Below are positions 10,528 to 22,708 of a stretch of 64,000 bases of DNA, piece by piece. The DNA comes from Ornithodoros turicata (Eukaryota; Arthropoda; Arachnida; Ixodida; Argasidae): positions 230,412,258-230,476,257 of the forward strand of contig NC_088201.1 in NCBI RefSeq assembly GCF_037126465.1. The letters run 5' to 3'. The notes beneath the pieces were generated by a model, which worked only from the letters and a program-made list of their open reading frames with translations, was not told the DNA's origin and did not search any database. Each line of letters begins with the position of its first letter. Within the stretch, counting starts at the first letter, position 1. The position numbers and the translations under genes are program-made.

Positions 10528-12362
10528 AGAGGAACTAACACCGGAGCATGTGCAATAGAGCGGCGATGAATCTCTGTTGAACCGCGATGTACATACGCCC
10601 ACGTAAAGAGCGGTTTCCTACCAGCTATTGCATCTGCTCTCGTTCGCTTTCGAAGAGCACATTGAATAACGAAAATACGCTCGGTGTGCGACATTGGCGC
10701 CGTTCAAAAATAACCGTAAAGACCGCACTCATAATGACGCCTTCGGTATCACGTGGAACAAAGAGAACATTGTCACAAAAGTATTGTGAATTAATATATA
10801 ACACAAGTAAGTCTTGCCACATGACTTCCAATGGCACAACATGTCTGAGAACCGGATAATACCCGAGACAAGAACAACAAAAAAGAAAGAAAAACGCAGC
10901 ACACAGAGGAATTCTCAAACACAGCATAGTTTAACGAACAAACCGCTTTCTATTCAAGAACCTCCGAAGCAGCGGAAGAGGAATAAGAAGGGGTTCGCGT
11001 ACGCAATTACCACGTGCGGTTACCTTAACTGTTCCCTTGAGCAGTCTCCTTTAGTCTCCGCCAAGTCGCCCTTTCTTTGCACAAAACACGGGTTTCAGAA
11101 AGGAGTGTACTATAGTTACATTCACGAAGGTGCAGGACAACGTCACGGATATATTTCAGTGTAATGCTGTTGTTTACTGAGACGGCCATTCAGACTCCGT
11201 CCCGTTTGGCCTGCACACACCACATTGAACTTATCACGGGCACCCATGGGGGTCTAGACACACACTTTGGGGAGCATGACTTTTAAGAAGTAATGATCAA
11301 AACCACTGTGAACTCCTGCATATCTCGACGTCGTTTCCCAATTTCATTTCCCTTTAGTTCATTTCCCTTGCAAGATATCGCTCTCAGATGGACGTGCACC
11401 ACTGCAGAGCGCTTTCCCTCTAAAGCTATAGTAGCGTCTAGGAAGCGAAATCGTGTCGGTCGCTGCAGAGGATGAACAAACTTACGAACTTACGGACAAT
11501 TAACTGGATCAGCGCAGCAGTGCAGATGTTGCGGGGCAGGTACACAAGGCCACGGATGCATCACGTTCGAAAAGCACGGATACACAACAGGGAAGCGAGC
11601 GTTCTGTTGCCCGATTGGATGCCGCACTTTCCACCTTATGACGACCCGTTGGGCCGGCAACGGTGGCGCTTCTGTCACTAACAGTAGTGCCAAGCGGTAT
11701 AACTTTGGTTATAAAGTTGCAATTGAACTGTGCACTTTTGTCTGGAAACAGGCTGCCTTTACATTTTAGCGCCCTTGAATAAATGGCAACCCAAACATCG
11801 CGAGACAAGTTCCATGTCATGTATAAGCAAGCAAAACAAAGGCGTAGTTGTCCTCACGCTTTGTCCTCACGCATAGTAGGCCTGAACCAGGAGGGGGCGG
11901 TAGGCTTGACTTGTTTAAAGGAACTGCGCGTCCGTCGCCGTCGATTCCGAAACTGTAGTGCTGTTTTGCTCCTCCTTCATCACCGACAATAACGCCGAAA
12001 CTCTGAAGCGAATTAGTGGTGAAATTTCTGCTGCAATTTGATGTGACGCAACGCAAAAGCAGACGACCCATGGCGAGGATATGCCTGAATTCCCTGAACT
12101 GATATTGAAAACGGGAGAAAACGTCACTCGGACAAGACCAATCAGTGAGCGCCCTCTGACGCGGACAAGCCCAATCATGGAGCGGCCGGAGGGCTGTTCA
12201 GGACGTGACATTGTAATATACATGGAGGAAGGAAACACAAGGAGCGGCCCCTCCGACAGTTTTCTCTCGGGACGAATGTAGCCGGCTTCGCATTGCATTC
12301 TGGGATGCTCCTGTCTACCACGTAACCGCTCACGTGACCGCTCAAGTGACCCTCCAGACAGC
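10528..12362. other. No confident gene; CpG-richer segment at 12080-12362
   Basis: No known domain is found in the frames here. Near 12125-12180 a CCAATCA-containing phrase is repeated twice, and near 12320-12350 an ACCGCTCACGTGACCGCTCAAGTG phrase contains CACGTG. These look promoter-like, but no gene can be assigned. Confidence 0.35.
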
Positions 12363-12603
12363 ATGGCGCCAGCAGAGCAGACGACGCGAGTTGTAGTTGT
12401 GCCAAAGTTCAGATGGCAGTACTACGTTGAACACGTGCTTGCACTTTATCTGTGTGTTCGAATGTTTACTGTTCTATTAGACGACCAGTCACAGTGTGCC
12501 GAACACAAAAGGAGTACGCGGGACCGGAAACATCACGTGTGGCAACGGTTACTTCCAACGTATGTACGTTCCTTGATTAAATGGTATAGAATGCCATTCT
12601 CAA
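12363..12603 (+). other. Possible first exon interrupted by the BEL/Pao insertion (unassigned)
   Basis: An ATG at 12363 in a good start context (ACAGCATGGCG) opens a frame that runs straight into the BEL/Pao 5' LTR at 12604. The predicted residues (MAPAEQTTRVVVV..., then a hydrophobic AACC-like stretch LALYLCV and a basic tail) match no family I recognise. The upstream 280 bases are GC-richer with CCAAT and CACGTG motifs. It may be chance, or a host or transposon exon disrupted by the retrotransposon. Low confidence. Confidence 0.2.
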
Positions 12604-13065
12604 TGTGCTGCCACTTACAAGGCACGGGTTTCGTTTCTTTGCTCTGTATTTTTAGCGTGTGAATTTCTTGTACTCAAACCAAATGATATCAGTCGAACTT
12701 TACACGGAGGGGCAGATTGGAGGGAACCATAACATGCCTTCCATCTCGAAGCGGGATCCCCGGTGTTGATACAATTCGAAGAACCCCTGTCTGACTCCAC
12801 AGGCCATTACCACAACAAGTGTCGGGTTTAACTCGGTTGCGTTACAGCGGTCTGGCTAGACGAGGTGGGTGGCTGCGGTGTGTTTGTAGTTCGGCCCGTT
12901 TTCTTTTCTTTCCGTTTGTGTACAACGCTTTAGATCTCTGTACCACGTGGCCTTTCTTCTCTCCCTTGTGTCTTATGTAGACCAACAGGAACATTTTTCA
13001 CCTCTCCACGAGGTTTATCTATCTGACGAGTTAGTTTTCTTAATCATTCGGATGAGGTCAGAATA
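12604..13065 (+). repeat. BEL/Pao 5' LTR
   Basis: It starts TGTGCTGCCACTTACAAGG and matches the downstream LTR through ...GATGAGGTCAGAATA. Compared with the 3' LTR it lacks about 51 bases after GTAGACCAAC and has scattered substitutions. The exact 3' terminus is uncertain by a few bases because the two copies diverge after GAATA. Confidence 0.9.
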
Positions 13066-13360
13066 GTGAAAAAACGCCTTCCAAGGATTGTTGGATATAC
13101 GCTTGCTGATGGACGTCTACCATGCGGACATATGCGTCAGCACCAGCCTCAAGCCACACCGTCCTTGGATGAGACTTCACGCTTGACACTGTCGCCGCAA
13201 CCGTGCGCCGTCTCGAAGCAGCGTCGGATACACGCTATCTCGCCTACAAGCAACAACGGCAGATATAGGATACATCGAGAAGCTTCGACGTCTCCGGCAC
13301 CTGTCCTTCCACTCCGTGAACGGTGTTCGAGGAACTACGTGAACGACAGCCTACATCACC

Positions 13361-14913
13361 ATGGCCGGGAAGGACACAGGTGAGCACTTTGCAATCCAAG
13401 AGGGTGATAATTCCGACATTGCGGCTGCGGCGCCGTCCGTAGATGAACAAGACGCTAAGCCGAAACGTAGAGTAGCCCTCTCGCAAAAGGCTCAGCAGAA
13501 CTACGAGAGAGATGAGTATCATGCGAAACTAGGTAAAGCTTGGGAAGGAACAGCGCTCGAGCTGGAGAAGACCTGTATACCAGAGGCGTCGTATCAAGAA
13601 GTCGGGAGACTGAGCACCTCCTACAAACGGTACAAGCTTCACGCTGAAAGGTTCTCCTCCTTCCTAACAAAGACGAATGTAGAGCAGAGCTTAACGGAAC
13701 GAGACGTTCAAAAAGCAATCGATAAGGAGATCTTGTGCGAGGTATAATCACCGAAATTGAAGACCGCCTCGACAACCAGCGAGAGGCGAGCTCTCGGCGC
13801 TCCGGTGGTTCTGTTCATTCATCCTCGTCGTCTGCCAGGAAACAGGAGACTGCCATGAAACTGGAGAAAGCTCGTATAGAGGCCAACCTAGAAGCACTTC
13901 AAAGAGAGAAAGAAGCTGCTGTCCCGGCAGCGCAAGCCAAGGTTCTAGAGGCGGCACTTGAACAATACGACCCACAGCTTACAGAAGTCAAATTCGTCGA
14001 CATGTCGCAAATGACTAGGGAGCACGTTTTACGTCACGGAGTACCCCAGAGCACGCACGCATTTCCTGGAGACAGTCATCGATGCCACGGTGTAAGGGGT
14101 GAACAGACGGCTGCTGCGGCTCCTGGCGCGTCACAAGATGACAATGTCTCTCGCGCTCCCGCTGGGAGACTTTCTGAAGGGCGTGCAATTGGTCTGGGGG
14201 GAGAATCAGAACCAACTACACTCCAGAATCCCCTACCCATTATGGGTGACATCGCCAGGTACTTACTTCGCCGGGAGCGGGTTACTACGGGCCTCTCGAA
14301 GTTCAGCGACCGTCCGGAAGACTATAGGTCGTGGAAGTCGGCATTTCGTAACGCTACTAAAGACCTTGGAATATCAGCCACAGAAGAGATGGATCTCCTG
14401 GTGAAGTGGCTGGGAGCCGAATCGTTCGTGTACGCTAGAAGGTTAAGGGCTGTACACATCGGAAACCCGGATATGGGACTTCAGGCGATATGGGAACGGT
14501 TAGAAGAGGCCTACGGTAGCCCGCAGGCAATCGGAAACGCGCTAATAGACAGGCTTCAAAGGTTTCCGAGGATACTAGGTAGTGACCGAGAGAACCCGAG
14601 GCAGCTGGGAGATTTACTCCAAGAACTCGAGTCAGCAAAGGCAGATCCACAGTTGCCTGGGCTCTCCTACCTGGACACGTCACATGGGGTCAACCCCATT
14701 GCATCGAAACTTCCTCTACATTTGCAAGAAAAATGGATCGCTCTAGGATCGAAATACAAGCGGGAACACCGTGTGTCTTTCCCACCATTCTCTGTCTTCT
14801 CAGACTTCGTCCGAACCACGGCGAAGACAAAGAATGATCCAAGTTTCATAATCGGGCCCTCAAGCGATAACACAGGCAAGAAGGACAAGACGTCCTCGAC
14901 CGCAATCCTCTAA
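13361..14913 (+). pseudogene. BEL/Pao gag with DUF1759 domain
   Basis: The start at 13361 has a strong context (CATCACCATGGCC). The first frame runs to 13747; a shift near 13738 moves the coding to the frame that ends at 14913. The N-terminal part is charged and helical; a serine-rich linker (GGSVHSSSSSARK) is followed by a coiled-coil stretch (KLEKARIEANLEALQREKE). The second half, about 14230-14870, is DUF1759 of BEL-type Gag: 'LPKFSDRPEDYRSWKSAFRNA'-like core, here KFSDRPEDYRSWKSAFRN, then 'YGSPQAIGNALIDRLQ'. Gag packages the RNA. A further shift near 14885 separates this from the zinc-knuckle frame. Confidence 0.85.
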
Positions 14914-16260
14914 GAAATCGTCTGTATCGGTGCACAGGACCACGATTTCCTCTCAAGAAGACAGCTCAGCGAGTCAAGTGGAAAGAACTTCAAAGAACCC
15001 GGAAGGAATGTGCCCCTTGCACAAGAAGCCACATATACTTAGCAAGTGTAGGGCATTCCGTCAGAAACCTCTCGCCGAGCGAAAGCGCTTGCTGTCAGAG
15101 TTCGGCGCATGCTTCAAATGCTATGCGATGACGCACAACGCGAAGAGCTGCGACTCAACGATACATTGCACTGAGTGCAACAGCGACCACCACATTACGG
15201 CACTTCATCCAGAGAACGTTACCTCGCAAGCTCGACTTACCGCGGGAGTCCCATCGGCTGAGGAAGACTGTTTCAGCCAGGCGTCCGCAAAGGTTACATC
15301 AAGCTGCACGGAAGTGTGTGGAGATGCCAATTCGAGAGTATACTGCTCAAAAATATGTCTCCTCAAAGTGTACCCAGAAGCTCACCCAGAACAAGCAGTT
15401 CGGATGTATGCGGTCATTGACGACCAAAGCAATAAGTCATTGGCCAGACCCGAATTATTCGAATGCTTCAACATTCACGGGTGCGAGTATTCATACACGC
15501 TAAGGACGTGCGCAGGGGTGGTTGAGACGTTGGGACGACGAGCTACCGGCTATGTTGTTGAGGGCATCGACAGTGGCACACGTCTGCCTCTACCAACGTT
15601 GACGGAGTGCGACCAGATCCCTAATGACAGGAATGAGATTCCAACACCGGACGCTGCTCGCAGACATCCTCATCTCAAGGCACTGGCAAATGTCATTCCG
15701 CCACTCGACCCCAATGCACAAATCCTACTGCTCTTAGGAAAGGATCTCGTCCAAGCGCACAAAGTGCGCCGGCAGCGCAACGGCCCCAACCACGTTCCTT
15801 TCGCCCAGAAGCTGGACCTCGGGTGGGTCATAGTTGGGGGACGTCTGTATCGAACGATTGCGCACTCCACAGGTCTGTACCTTCGCCACAACCGTGTTGC
15901 AAAACGGCCGTCCTTCCTACTTCACGCCCTGCCCCAACCACATGATTGTGAAAGAAAAGCCCTGCGTTGAGCATTCTGTAAAAAAGAAGTCGTCCAGTCT
16001 TCCCCGCCGCTAAGCAACGACCTAACGGGTCCCCTATTCCAGATCACAAGAGGTGACGAGAAGCTTGCTCCGTCAATGGAAGATAAATAATTCCTGAGCT
16101 TGATGGACGGATAGTTCCACAGGGACACGTTAAACAACTGGGTAGCCCCTGTGCCTTTTCGTATGCCCCGACGTGAACTCCCTGACAACCGAGAACACGC
16201 GATTTCTCGGCGATTTCTCGGTTCGCTTCGTTACGTCGCACTCTGGAAAGGAATGCGGAA
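14886..16260 (+). pseudogene. BEL/Pao zinc knuckles, protease and N-terminal RT region
   Basis: In the frame from 14930 a CX2CX4HX4C knuckle (CFKCYAMTHNAKSC, residues 61-74) is followed by a CTECNSDHH motif (80-87). The DUF1758/peptidase A17 domain follows, with AVIDDQSNKS at 161-170 where family members carry the catalytic D of the protease, and 'LLGKDLVQAHKV' and 'QKLDLGWVIVGG' further on. In the same frame there are three stops: TGA at 15968, TAA at 16088 and TAG at 16112. A frameshift lies just before 16261. The region after 15968 still shows the conserved link to RT, so these stops are inactivating mutations. Confidence 0.85.
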
Positions 16261-17643
16261 ATGAAGAAGCACTTCGTTGCCTTCATGCAGGATATGCTCG
16301 AAAATGGCCACGCTGAGCCAGCACCGCCAAGAAAGGAAGCCAACGAATATTGGTACCTCCCCAGCTTCGGTATTTACCACCCGCAGAAACCGGGCCAAAT
16401 ACGTGTAGTTTTCGATTCAAGTACCATGTACCAAGGTGTTTCGCTCAACGACTTGCTCCTTTCGGGACCGAACATGACAAATAGCCTGATCGGTGTGCTG
16501 CTCCGTTTTAGAAAAGAGCCCGTGGCGGTAACGGCTGACATCCAGCGAATGTTTTATTCCTTCTTCGTACGTGAAGAAGACAGAGACTACCTGCGCTTCT
16601 TGTTGTTCCGAGACAACAACACCAGCAAGGATGTCATTGAATACAGGATGTGTGTACATGCGTTTGGCAACACATGCTCTCCCGCTATTGCGACCTACGG
16701 CTTAAGGCGCACCGCACCGGACGGAGAGCAGGACTTTGGAGCGGACGTTCGACACTTTATCGAAAGAGACTTCTACGTCGACAACGGCCTCAAGTCCTTA
16801 CCGACCGATGAGGAGGCTATTGATTTACTCAAAAGGACACAACATATGCTGAAAGGAGCAAACCTGCGGCTTCACAAGATAGCCTCTAACTGTGTGGAGG
16901 TCATGGGCGCCTTCCCATCCGATGACTACGTCAAGGGCCTTAAAGACATGGACTTCGACGGAGGTCACGTAGCGATGCAACGGAGCCTTGGACTAAACTG
17001 GGACCTAAAGGCAGATACGTTCACCTTCAAAGTGCCCGTAAAAGACACCCCAAATACACGACGCGGCGTACTATCCACTGTCAACAGCCTATACGACCAT
17101 CTAGGATTCACAGCCCCAGTGACAGTACAAGGTAGGCTGTTGCTGAGAGATATTTCTTCAGAAACGTCAGATTGGGATGCCCCTCTCGACCTGAATGACA
17201 ACTGGCTAACGTGGCGAGACTCCTTACATCACCTTGAACGGCTCACGATACCACGCCAGTACACTGCAATCTCTCTCTCCGACGCCCGTCGACGGGAAAT
17301 CTGTGTATTCTGCGATGCCTCAGAAAAGGCAATCGCCGCTGTGGCGTACATCAAAGTCACAGATGCTGATGGAATGCAACACGTGGGTTTTGTGTTCGGA
17401 AAAGCAAGGCTAGCGCCGCGCCCCGAACAGACCATTCCAAGACTTGAGCTATGTGCCGCAGTGCTCGCCGTCGATATCGCAGAGTTAGTCGTCAGCGAAA
17501 TCGATGCTCACATCGATGACATTAAATTCTACACGGACAGCAAAGTTGTGCTCGGATACATCTTCAATCAATCGAGGAGTTTCTACGTCTATGTCAGCAA
17601 CCGTGTGAACCGCATCCGAAGATCTACGAAGCCCGAACAATGA
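16261..17643 (+). pseudogene. BEL/Pao reverse transcriptase and RNase H
   Basis: The 460-residue frame contains RT motifs in order: 'NGHAEPAP', 'RVVFDSS' with 'LSGPNMTNSL', 'VTADIQRMFYSF' (first catalytic D near residue 93), 'AFGNTCSPAIA' and 'FYVDNGLKS' (YVDN at 172-175, where YVDD is usual). RNase H follows with CDASEKAIAAVAY and a TDSKVVLGYI motif. The frame stops at TGA 17641-17643, where the next in-frame residues continue the conserved HYVPTGENPADHATR, so the TGA is a nonsense mutation of a codon that is usually tryptophan. The YVDN variant also occurs among BEL-like copies; I cannot say whether it is active. Confidence 0.9.
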
Positions 17644-19399
17644 CATTACGTTCCCACCGGTGAGAACCCTGCAGATCACGCCACTAGACCTGTGGCTGTA
17701 GATGCTTTGGCTGGCACGACTTGGCTGACAGGACCGAAATTTCTTCGGGAATGTACAGACGCGCAGAGGGAGGGCACAGCCTTCCCGCTTTTTGAACCAG
17801 ATCAGGACAAGGAAATCCGTCCTCAAGTAGCTGTCTCGGCAACTCGCGTAGGAAATCAACAACTGGGGGCTCATCGCTTCGAGCGCTTTTCGACATGGAC
17901 ATCTCTACTGCGGGCCGTGGCATGCCTGGTGCATATTGCTCATTCCTTTCATAACCCTTTGGCTGATTGTCACGGATGGCATTACTGCAGCAAACCTCGA
18001 AGCGCGGATGAGCTGAACGAGGCGGAGAAAGTAATCCTTCGTTGCGTCCAACACGAAGAATTTCCAGAAGCCGTCACATGTCTCCGTACAGACGCAGCTC
18101 AACGTCGCATTTGGTCCAGCAGGCCTTTGTGCGAACTCGACCCGTTCGTCGACAATCAGGGCCTTTTCAGAGTTTGTGGACGCCTAAGGAACTCCGACCT
18201 CGACGAAGCGGAAAAGCATCCAGTCATCGTTCCGGGTCGCCATCATGTAGGCTTATTGCTGATACGGCACTATCATGGAAAGGTTAAACATCAAGGGCGA
18301 CACTTCACCGAAGGAGCTATTAGAGCTGCCGGGTTTTGGATTATCGACGGAAAAAGATGCATCAGCGCCATGATTCATCGCTGTATCACATGCCACAAAC
18401 TTCGAAGAAAATTGGAGCATCAGAAGATGGCCGACTTGCCTGAAGATAGGCTAAGCGCGGACCCCCCGTTCACGTGCGTGGGACTGGACGTTTTCGCCCC
18501 TTGGATGGTTGCCTCACGTCGCACAAGGGGCGGTCTGGCCCACAACAAAAGGTGGCAGTCTTATTCACATGCATGGCCATTCGTGCAGTGCATATAGAGG
18601 TCATTGAGTCAATGGATACGTCGAGCTTCATTAACGCCCTGCGAAGATTCCTTGCGCTCAGAGGCCCAGTGAAACGGCTCCGTCCAGACAGGGGCACGAA
18701 CTTCGTTGGTGCCTGCTCTGAGCTCAAGATGTCGGCGTTGGCTTCGAACTTCGTAAAGTTCAAGGCTTCTTGAGCGAGCAAGGCTGTACCTGGATTTTCA
18801 ATACACCTCATTCCTCCCACATGGGTGGCGTGTGGGAACGCATGATAGGCATGGCTCGCCGGATCCTAGATTCAAAACTTCTGAACGACGGCTCTCCTCG
18901 CTTCTCCCATGATGTCTTGACCACATTCCTAGCAGAAGTGACCGCCATTATAAACGGCAGACCATTGGTTCCAGTCTCCTCTGATCCCGAATGTCCATCA
19001 GTGCTCTCCCCTGCAATGATCCTGACGCAGAAACCTACGTCGTCAGCAGCACCTTCTGGAGATTTTAAAAGTCTTCATGTGAAGCAGTGGAAACAAGTTC
19101 AAGCTCTTGCCAACAGCTTCTGGCATCGCTGGAGAACACAGTTCCTGCCCACCCTTCAACGCCGTCGCAAGTGGAAAACCGATCGACCTAACCTTCAAGT
19201 TGGCGATCTTGTGCTGCTGAAAGACATGGGCGCTAGACGCAACGAGTGGCCAATGGGACGAATCACCGCTGTGCAGCGAGGGAAAGACGGTAAGGTGCGC
19301 AAGGTGCAACTCCAGACAGTTAAAGACGGCAAGAAGAAAGCCTTTGAACGACTGGTCTCCGAGATGGTTCTTCGGTTCTCGCCGGATCAAAGTGACTGA
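17644..19399 (+). pseudogene. BEL/Pao integrase and C-terminal DUF5641
   Basis: Same frame as RT until a shift near 18545. The zinc-binding H2C2 domain is at about 18265-18400 (HYHGKVKHQGRH ... CITCHKL). The integrase core has D in GLDVFAPW, D in RPDRGTNF and E in HMGGVWERMIG, completing DDE. Two frameshifts, near 18545 and 18770, split the core into three frames. The last frame (18770-19399) ends with the DUF5641 tail ('LQVGDLVLLKDMGARRNEWPMGRI'-type; seen as QVGDLVLLKDM and WPMGRITAV). Integrase would join the cDNA to the chromosome. The stop at 19397 lies 66 bases before the 3' LTR. Confidence 0.9.
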
Positions 19400-19464
19400 A
19401 CTCGTTTGTGTGCATGATAGTGCATGATAGTATCTGGTATCCTACGGGACACCAGCCGGGGGAG

Positions 19465-19977
19465 TGTGCTGCCACTTACAAGGCACGGGTTTCGTTTCTT
19501 TGCTCTGGATTTTTATCGTGTGAATTTCCTGTACTCAAACCAAATGATATCAGTCGAAGTATACACGGAGGGCCAGATTGGAGGGAACCATAACATGCCT
19601 TCCATCTCGAAGCGGGATCCCCGGTGTTGATACAATTCTAAGAACCCCTGTCTGACTCCCCAGCCATAACCACAACAAGTGTCGGGTGTAACTCGGTTGC
19701 GTTACAGCGGTCTGGCTGGACGAGGTGGGTGACCTCGGTGTGTTTGTGGTTCGCTCCGTTTTCTTTTCTTTCCGCTTGTGTACAACGCTTTAGATCTCTG
19801 TACCACGTGGCCTTTCTTCTCTCCCTTGTGTCTTATGTAGACCAACTGTTGAGCTCTCGCTCTCTTCTGTCTCAACATGTAACTGAAGGTGAAATACAGG
19901 AACGTTTTTTCACCTCTCCACGAGGTTTGTCTATCTGACGAGTCAGTTTTCTTAATCATTCTGATGAGGTCAGAATA
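19465..19977 (+). repeat. BEL/Pao 3' LTR
   Basis: It starts TGTGCTGCCACTTACAAGG right after a purine-containing CCGGGGGAG tract. It carries 51 extra bases (about 19847-19897, containing GTTGAGCTCTCGCTC) that are missing from the 5' LTR. It ends near GATGAGGTCAGAATA. Confidence 0.9.
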
Positions 19978-21599
19978 CTCCAAATACCATTAATCGGATT
20001 TGTACAACAACAGAAGATATGAAATTAATCTGCAGCACAGTCTGAGGTCTCCAATGAACAATTGAAGATGACTCGAACACACACGGGCGACTAAAACAAC
20101 TTACCGTGTACTTACGAACAAAACGCGTTCCCGTGACAGGAACACATTACCATACGTCGTTTCTACGATGGTGGTCACATTTTCACAATAAATTACTTTC
20201 AAACAGCAAAATCATACGGACAGCAGCGCAAAGCCTTGCAAAACCGAAACTTTAGAGGGGATCACGAGGTGGACAGGAAGCGAGGAAAACAGGAGCGAAC
20301 GCGTCAAAACCTGTCGCGAGGAGCGACAGGAAGCGGAAGCGAACACGAGGATTTTGACTCGAGCGACCACTAGAGGGTGGCTACGCTGGTCCGGCGCGAA
20401 GAGACGCTCCTTGTGTTTGCTTCCTCCATGTTAAAATAGAATACATCCCGTGTTCGCATATGCATATTGCATGCATTATGCATGTGCAACATATAATGTG
20501 TAGATGTTTCAATTATAAGGTCTTATGTATTTTAGTTACCGTACTATTTAAGCTAAATACCGGCATTTCAGCTGTTTCATCCTGGTGTCCTTATCCTTGA
20601 CACACATCCTCGGTGGGTCCTGCACAGCTGAGGACTCTCTGTCCAGGTGGCAAACTAAACAGTTCTTTTGCAAAGGAGGCATATTTCCGCCAGAAGACCA
20701 ATAATCAGTTTATTTGAAATAGTACGAATTACTTCTCGTTTTTTTTCTTGCAAAATATAGGGCATGCTACGTGACTACTGGGGCCTTTTGCTTCTTTCCA
20801 GGTACCTCAGCTGGTGCCTTAAACCTTATGTAACACAATAATATAGGGTGGCAATGAAGGAGGCGGGCTGGTGTCGTTAGTTACTTTCCCACATTTCGGG
20901 GTTAATGATGTATTACGTAGTATTGGAAACCAGGTTGAACAATATATGTGTTGAACAGCAAACAGTTAGCGCAAATAGATCATAGAACAGAATCATCAAC
21001 AGAATACGTTGCAGTTGATTTTTTGTAGGCACGGTTGTTGATGCTAACTGTTCAGATTTACGACGTGCTGAAAATTGAATACCTCATAAAACACAAGTTC
21101 TTCGGCCAACACAAGGCAAACAAGTCCTTCGACGGAAGCAACTACAGCCATCCCAGTAAATCAGAATTCAGAGATTCAGAGTAGTCAGAATCGCTTGAAA
21201 GCGCGAAGCTGCTATCAAAGATCGCAGTAATGATAACAGTAATGAGTTGAAGCAAATTGAAACAAAACATCAGTCTTTTACGATAATTCGTGCAAACAAA
21301 TCGAGGAACAAAGGTGGTCAGCTTCCAAATATCACAGTCGCACTGCACAACGCACTTGCTTTGTTGTAAGATTACCAACACGTAAGTATAATTGCAACTG
21401 ACGTAATTTCAACGCCAGGCAACCACCATACATTTTCCTTTGGTAACGGCGATACAATCAATACAACGTTGCGGTGTAGTGGCCCACGTAACTCGCTAAC
21501 ATAGCCACTCGTAACTCAAAGCCACGGAGATGCTTGCGGCCCTTGTTGTGGACGGCCGCCGAGCAGAAGACGATTACATTCCATGAAAGAGTACAGCTC
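19978..21599. other. No recognisable gene
   Basis: There are no known motifs. At 20311-20331 a small perfect hairpin (CCTGTCGC / GCGACAGG) lies within a GC-richer block at 20260-20440. The rest is AT-rich with short frames. Confidence 0.35.
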
Positions 21600-22015
21600 A
21601 CATGTCATACTTGCCAGAGTATCGCGAACGATTCACACACAAAAAGCTGTTCACTATAGCGTGTTATTCGAACGCTTGCAAGAAAGAGAAACGCAATGCT
21701 TCAGACGCACTCAGACGCGACCTGAGACCTTGTGACCTTTTACGTGCGACTGGCAGGCGCCAACGCAAACGGGCTCACATCTGGCTATGGGGAGCATTAC
21801 TTGCCATTCCGCAACACCGGTGACGTAGCGGGGAACAGGAGTACGGCCCGTATAGGCACACGATGTACGGGAGAATGCTTTCGGGAGAGGAGGAATGCGG
21901 AAGAGACACTACAAGCGCACGCTTCTCACTGAGTGGAGCGATTTCTCCCGGGAAAACTTTCTGGCATATTATTTCTCGGCGGGAAGAACAGTTTCCAGCA
22001 AAAAAAAAAAAAAAA
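21600..22015 (+). mobile_element. Possible poly(A)-tailed retroposon inserted in gypsy sequence
   Basis: A run of 16-17 A at 21999-22015 abuts the point where the minus-strand gypsy integrase frame stops abruptly. The plus-strand sequence upstream of the A-run is GC-richer than the flanks and has no gypsy similarity. This would fit a retroposed sequence ending in poly(A). The 5' boundary is only a guess and I could not identify the family. Confidence 0.3.
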
Positions 22016-22017
22016 GG

Positions 22018-22708
22018 TATTCGGGACATGGTCCCCTTAAATCAACTGCGGTGATGAAATACTTATTCTGATCTGTAGTATAGATGGGTTCTACGTGGAC
22101 GGTGGCGATTTGCTCGAAGGGTAGTTTGGTGGCGTTCTCGGGAGTAGTGGACGTGGTAGTACCAGTCCAGTTGTTGTACAGCTGGCATATATGGCAGCCT
22201 TTTACATAGCTAGTAATGTCACGCTTCATCTGTGCCCAGTAAAATTGTTTCTGATTTTTGTCAGAGTCCGTTGTGTCCACTGTGTCATCATCACCGTGTC
22301 CATCTTGGTTGTGATAACACACAAGTGTCACATTCTTTTGTCATGTCGGAATGACTATGGGTAGGGTTTCCTTCTCTCCGTTCGTCCTAACGTGTCGGAG
22401 TATTCAATTTGTCATGCGAAACTCCGTAGCCTGATCGTTTATCTGAACTTGTTGAAGGCCTGTGACGATGGTGTTTAATTCGGGGTTGTTCCGCTGTGCA
22501 TCACCTAGCCTGCTGTCTTGAGCCTGCAAGAAAAATACGTGTTTCACTGGTGCTAGTAACCTTGTAAGGGAGTCTGCCGTCGTGTTGCGCTTTCCTCCAA
22601 CATGTTTGACGGTAAAGTTGTACGAAGCCATATCAAGAAGAACGCGTGCGAAACTGGCGATGTCGTTTTTTTTTTTTTTTTTTTTCACATAAGGTGTGTT
22701 ACCGCCCA
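22018..22708 (-). pseudogene. Gypsy RNase H end and integrase zinc domain
   Basis: The minus strand gives LLDMASYNFTVKHVGGKRNT and ADSLTRL, the end of RNase H, at 22560-22660. At 22170-22320 it gives FYWAQMKRDITSYVKGCHIC, the CxxC half of the HHCC zinc domain. Then 'EQIATVHVEP' and 'NKYFITAVDL' start the catalytic core with its first D near 22050. The core is cut off at the poly(A) junction at 22015, so the rest of the DDE triad is absent. Confidence 0.8.

Larger units (their letters stand above)
12604..19977 (+). mobile_element. BEL/Pao LTR retrotransposon, full-length but inactive
   Basis: Two direct repeats (12604-13065 and 19465-19977) flank a 6.4-kb interior encoding Gag with DUF1759, zinc knuckles, a DUF1758/A17 protease, RT, RNase H, an H2C2-DDE integrase and a DUF5641 tail, in the order of BEL/Pao elements. 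Multiple stops and frameshifts break gag, pol and integrase. If the LTR ends at 19977, the flanks are CTCAA and CTCCA, a 5-bp duplication with one mismatch, which fits an old insertion. Confidence 0.95.

Noticed and set aside
13066..13360. A 105-codon frame just after the BEL/Pao 5' LTR
   Set aside because: It lies in the leader before gag and ends after the gag start in another frame; it has no Gag features.
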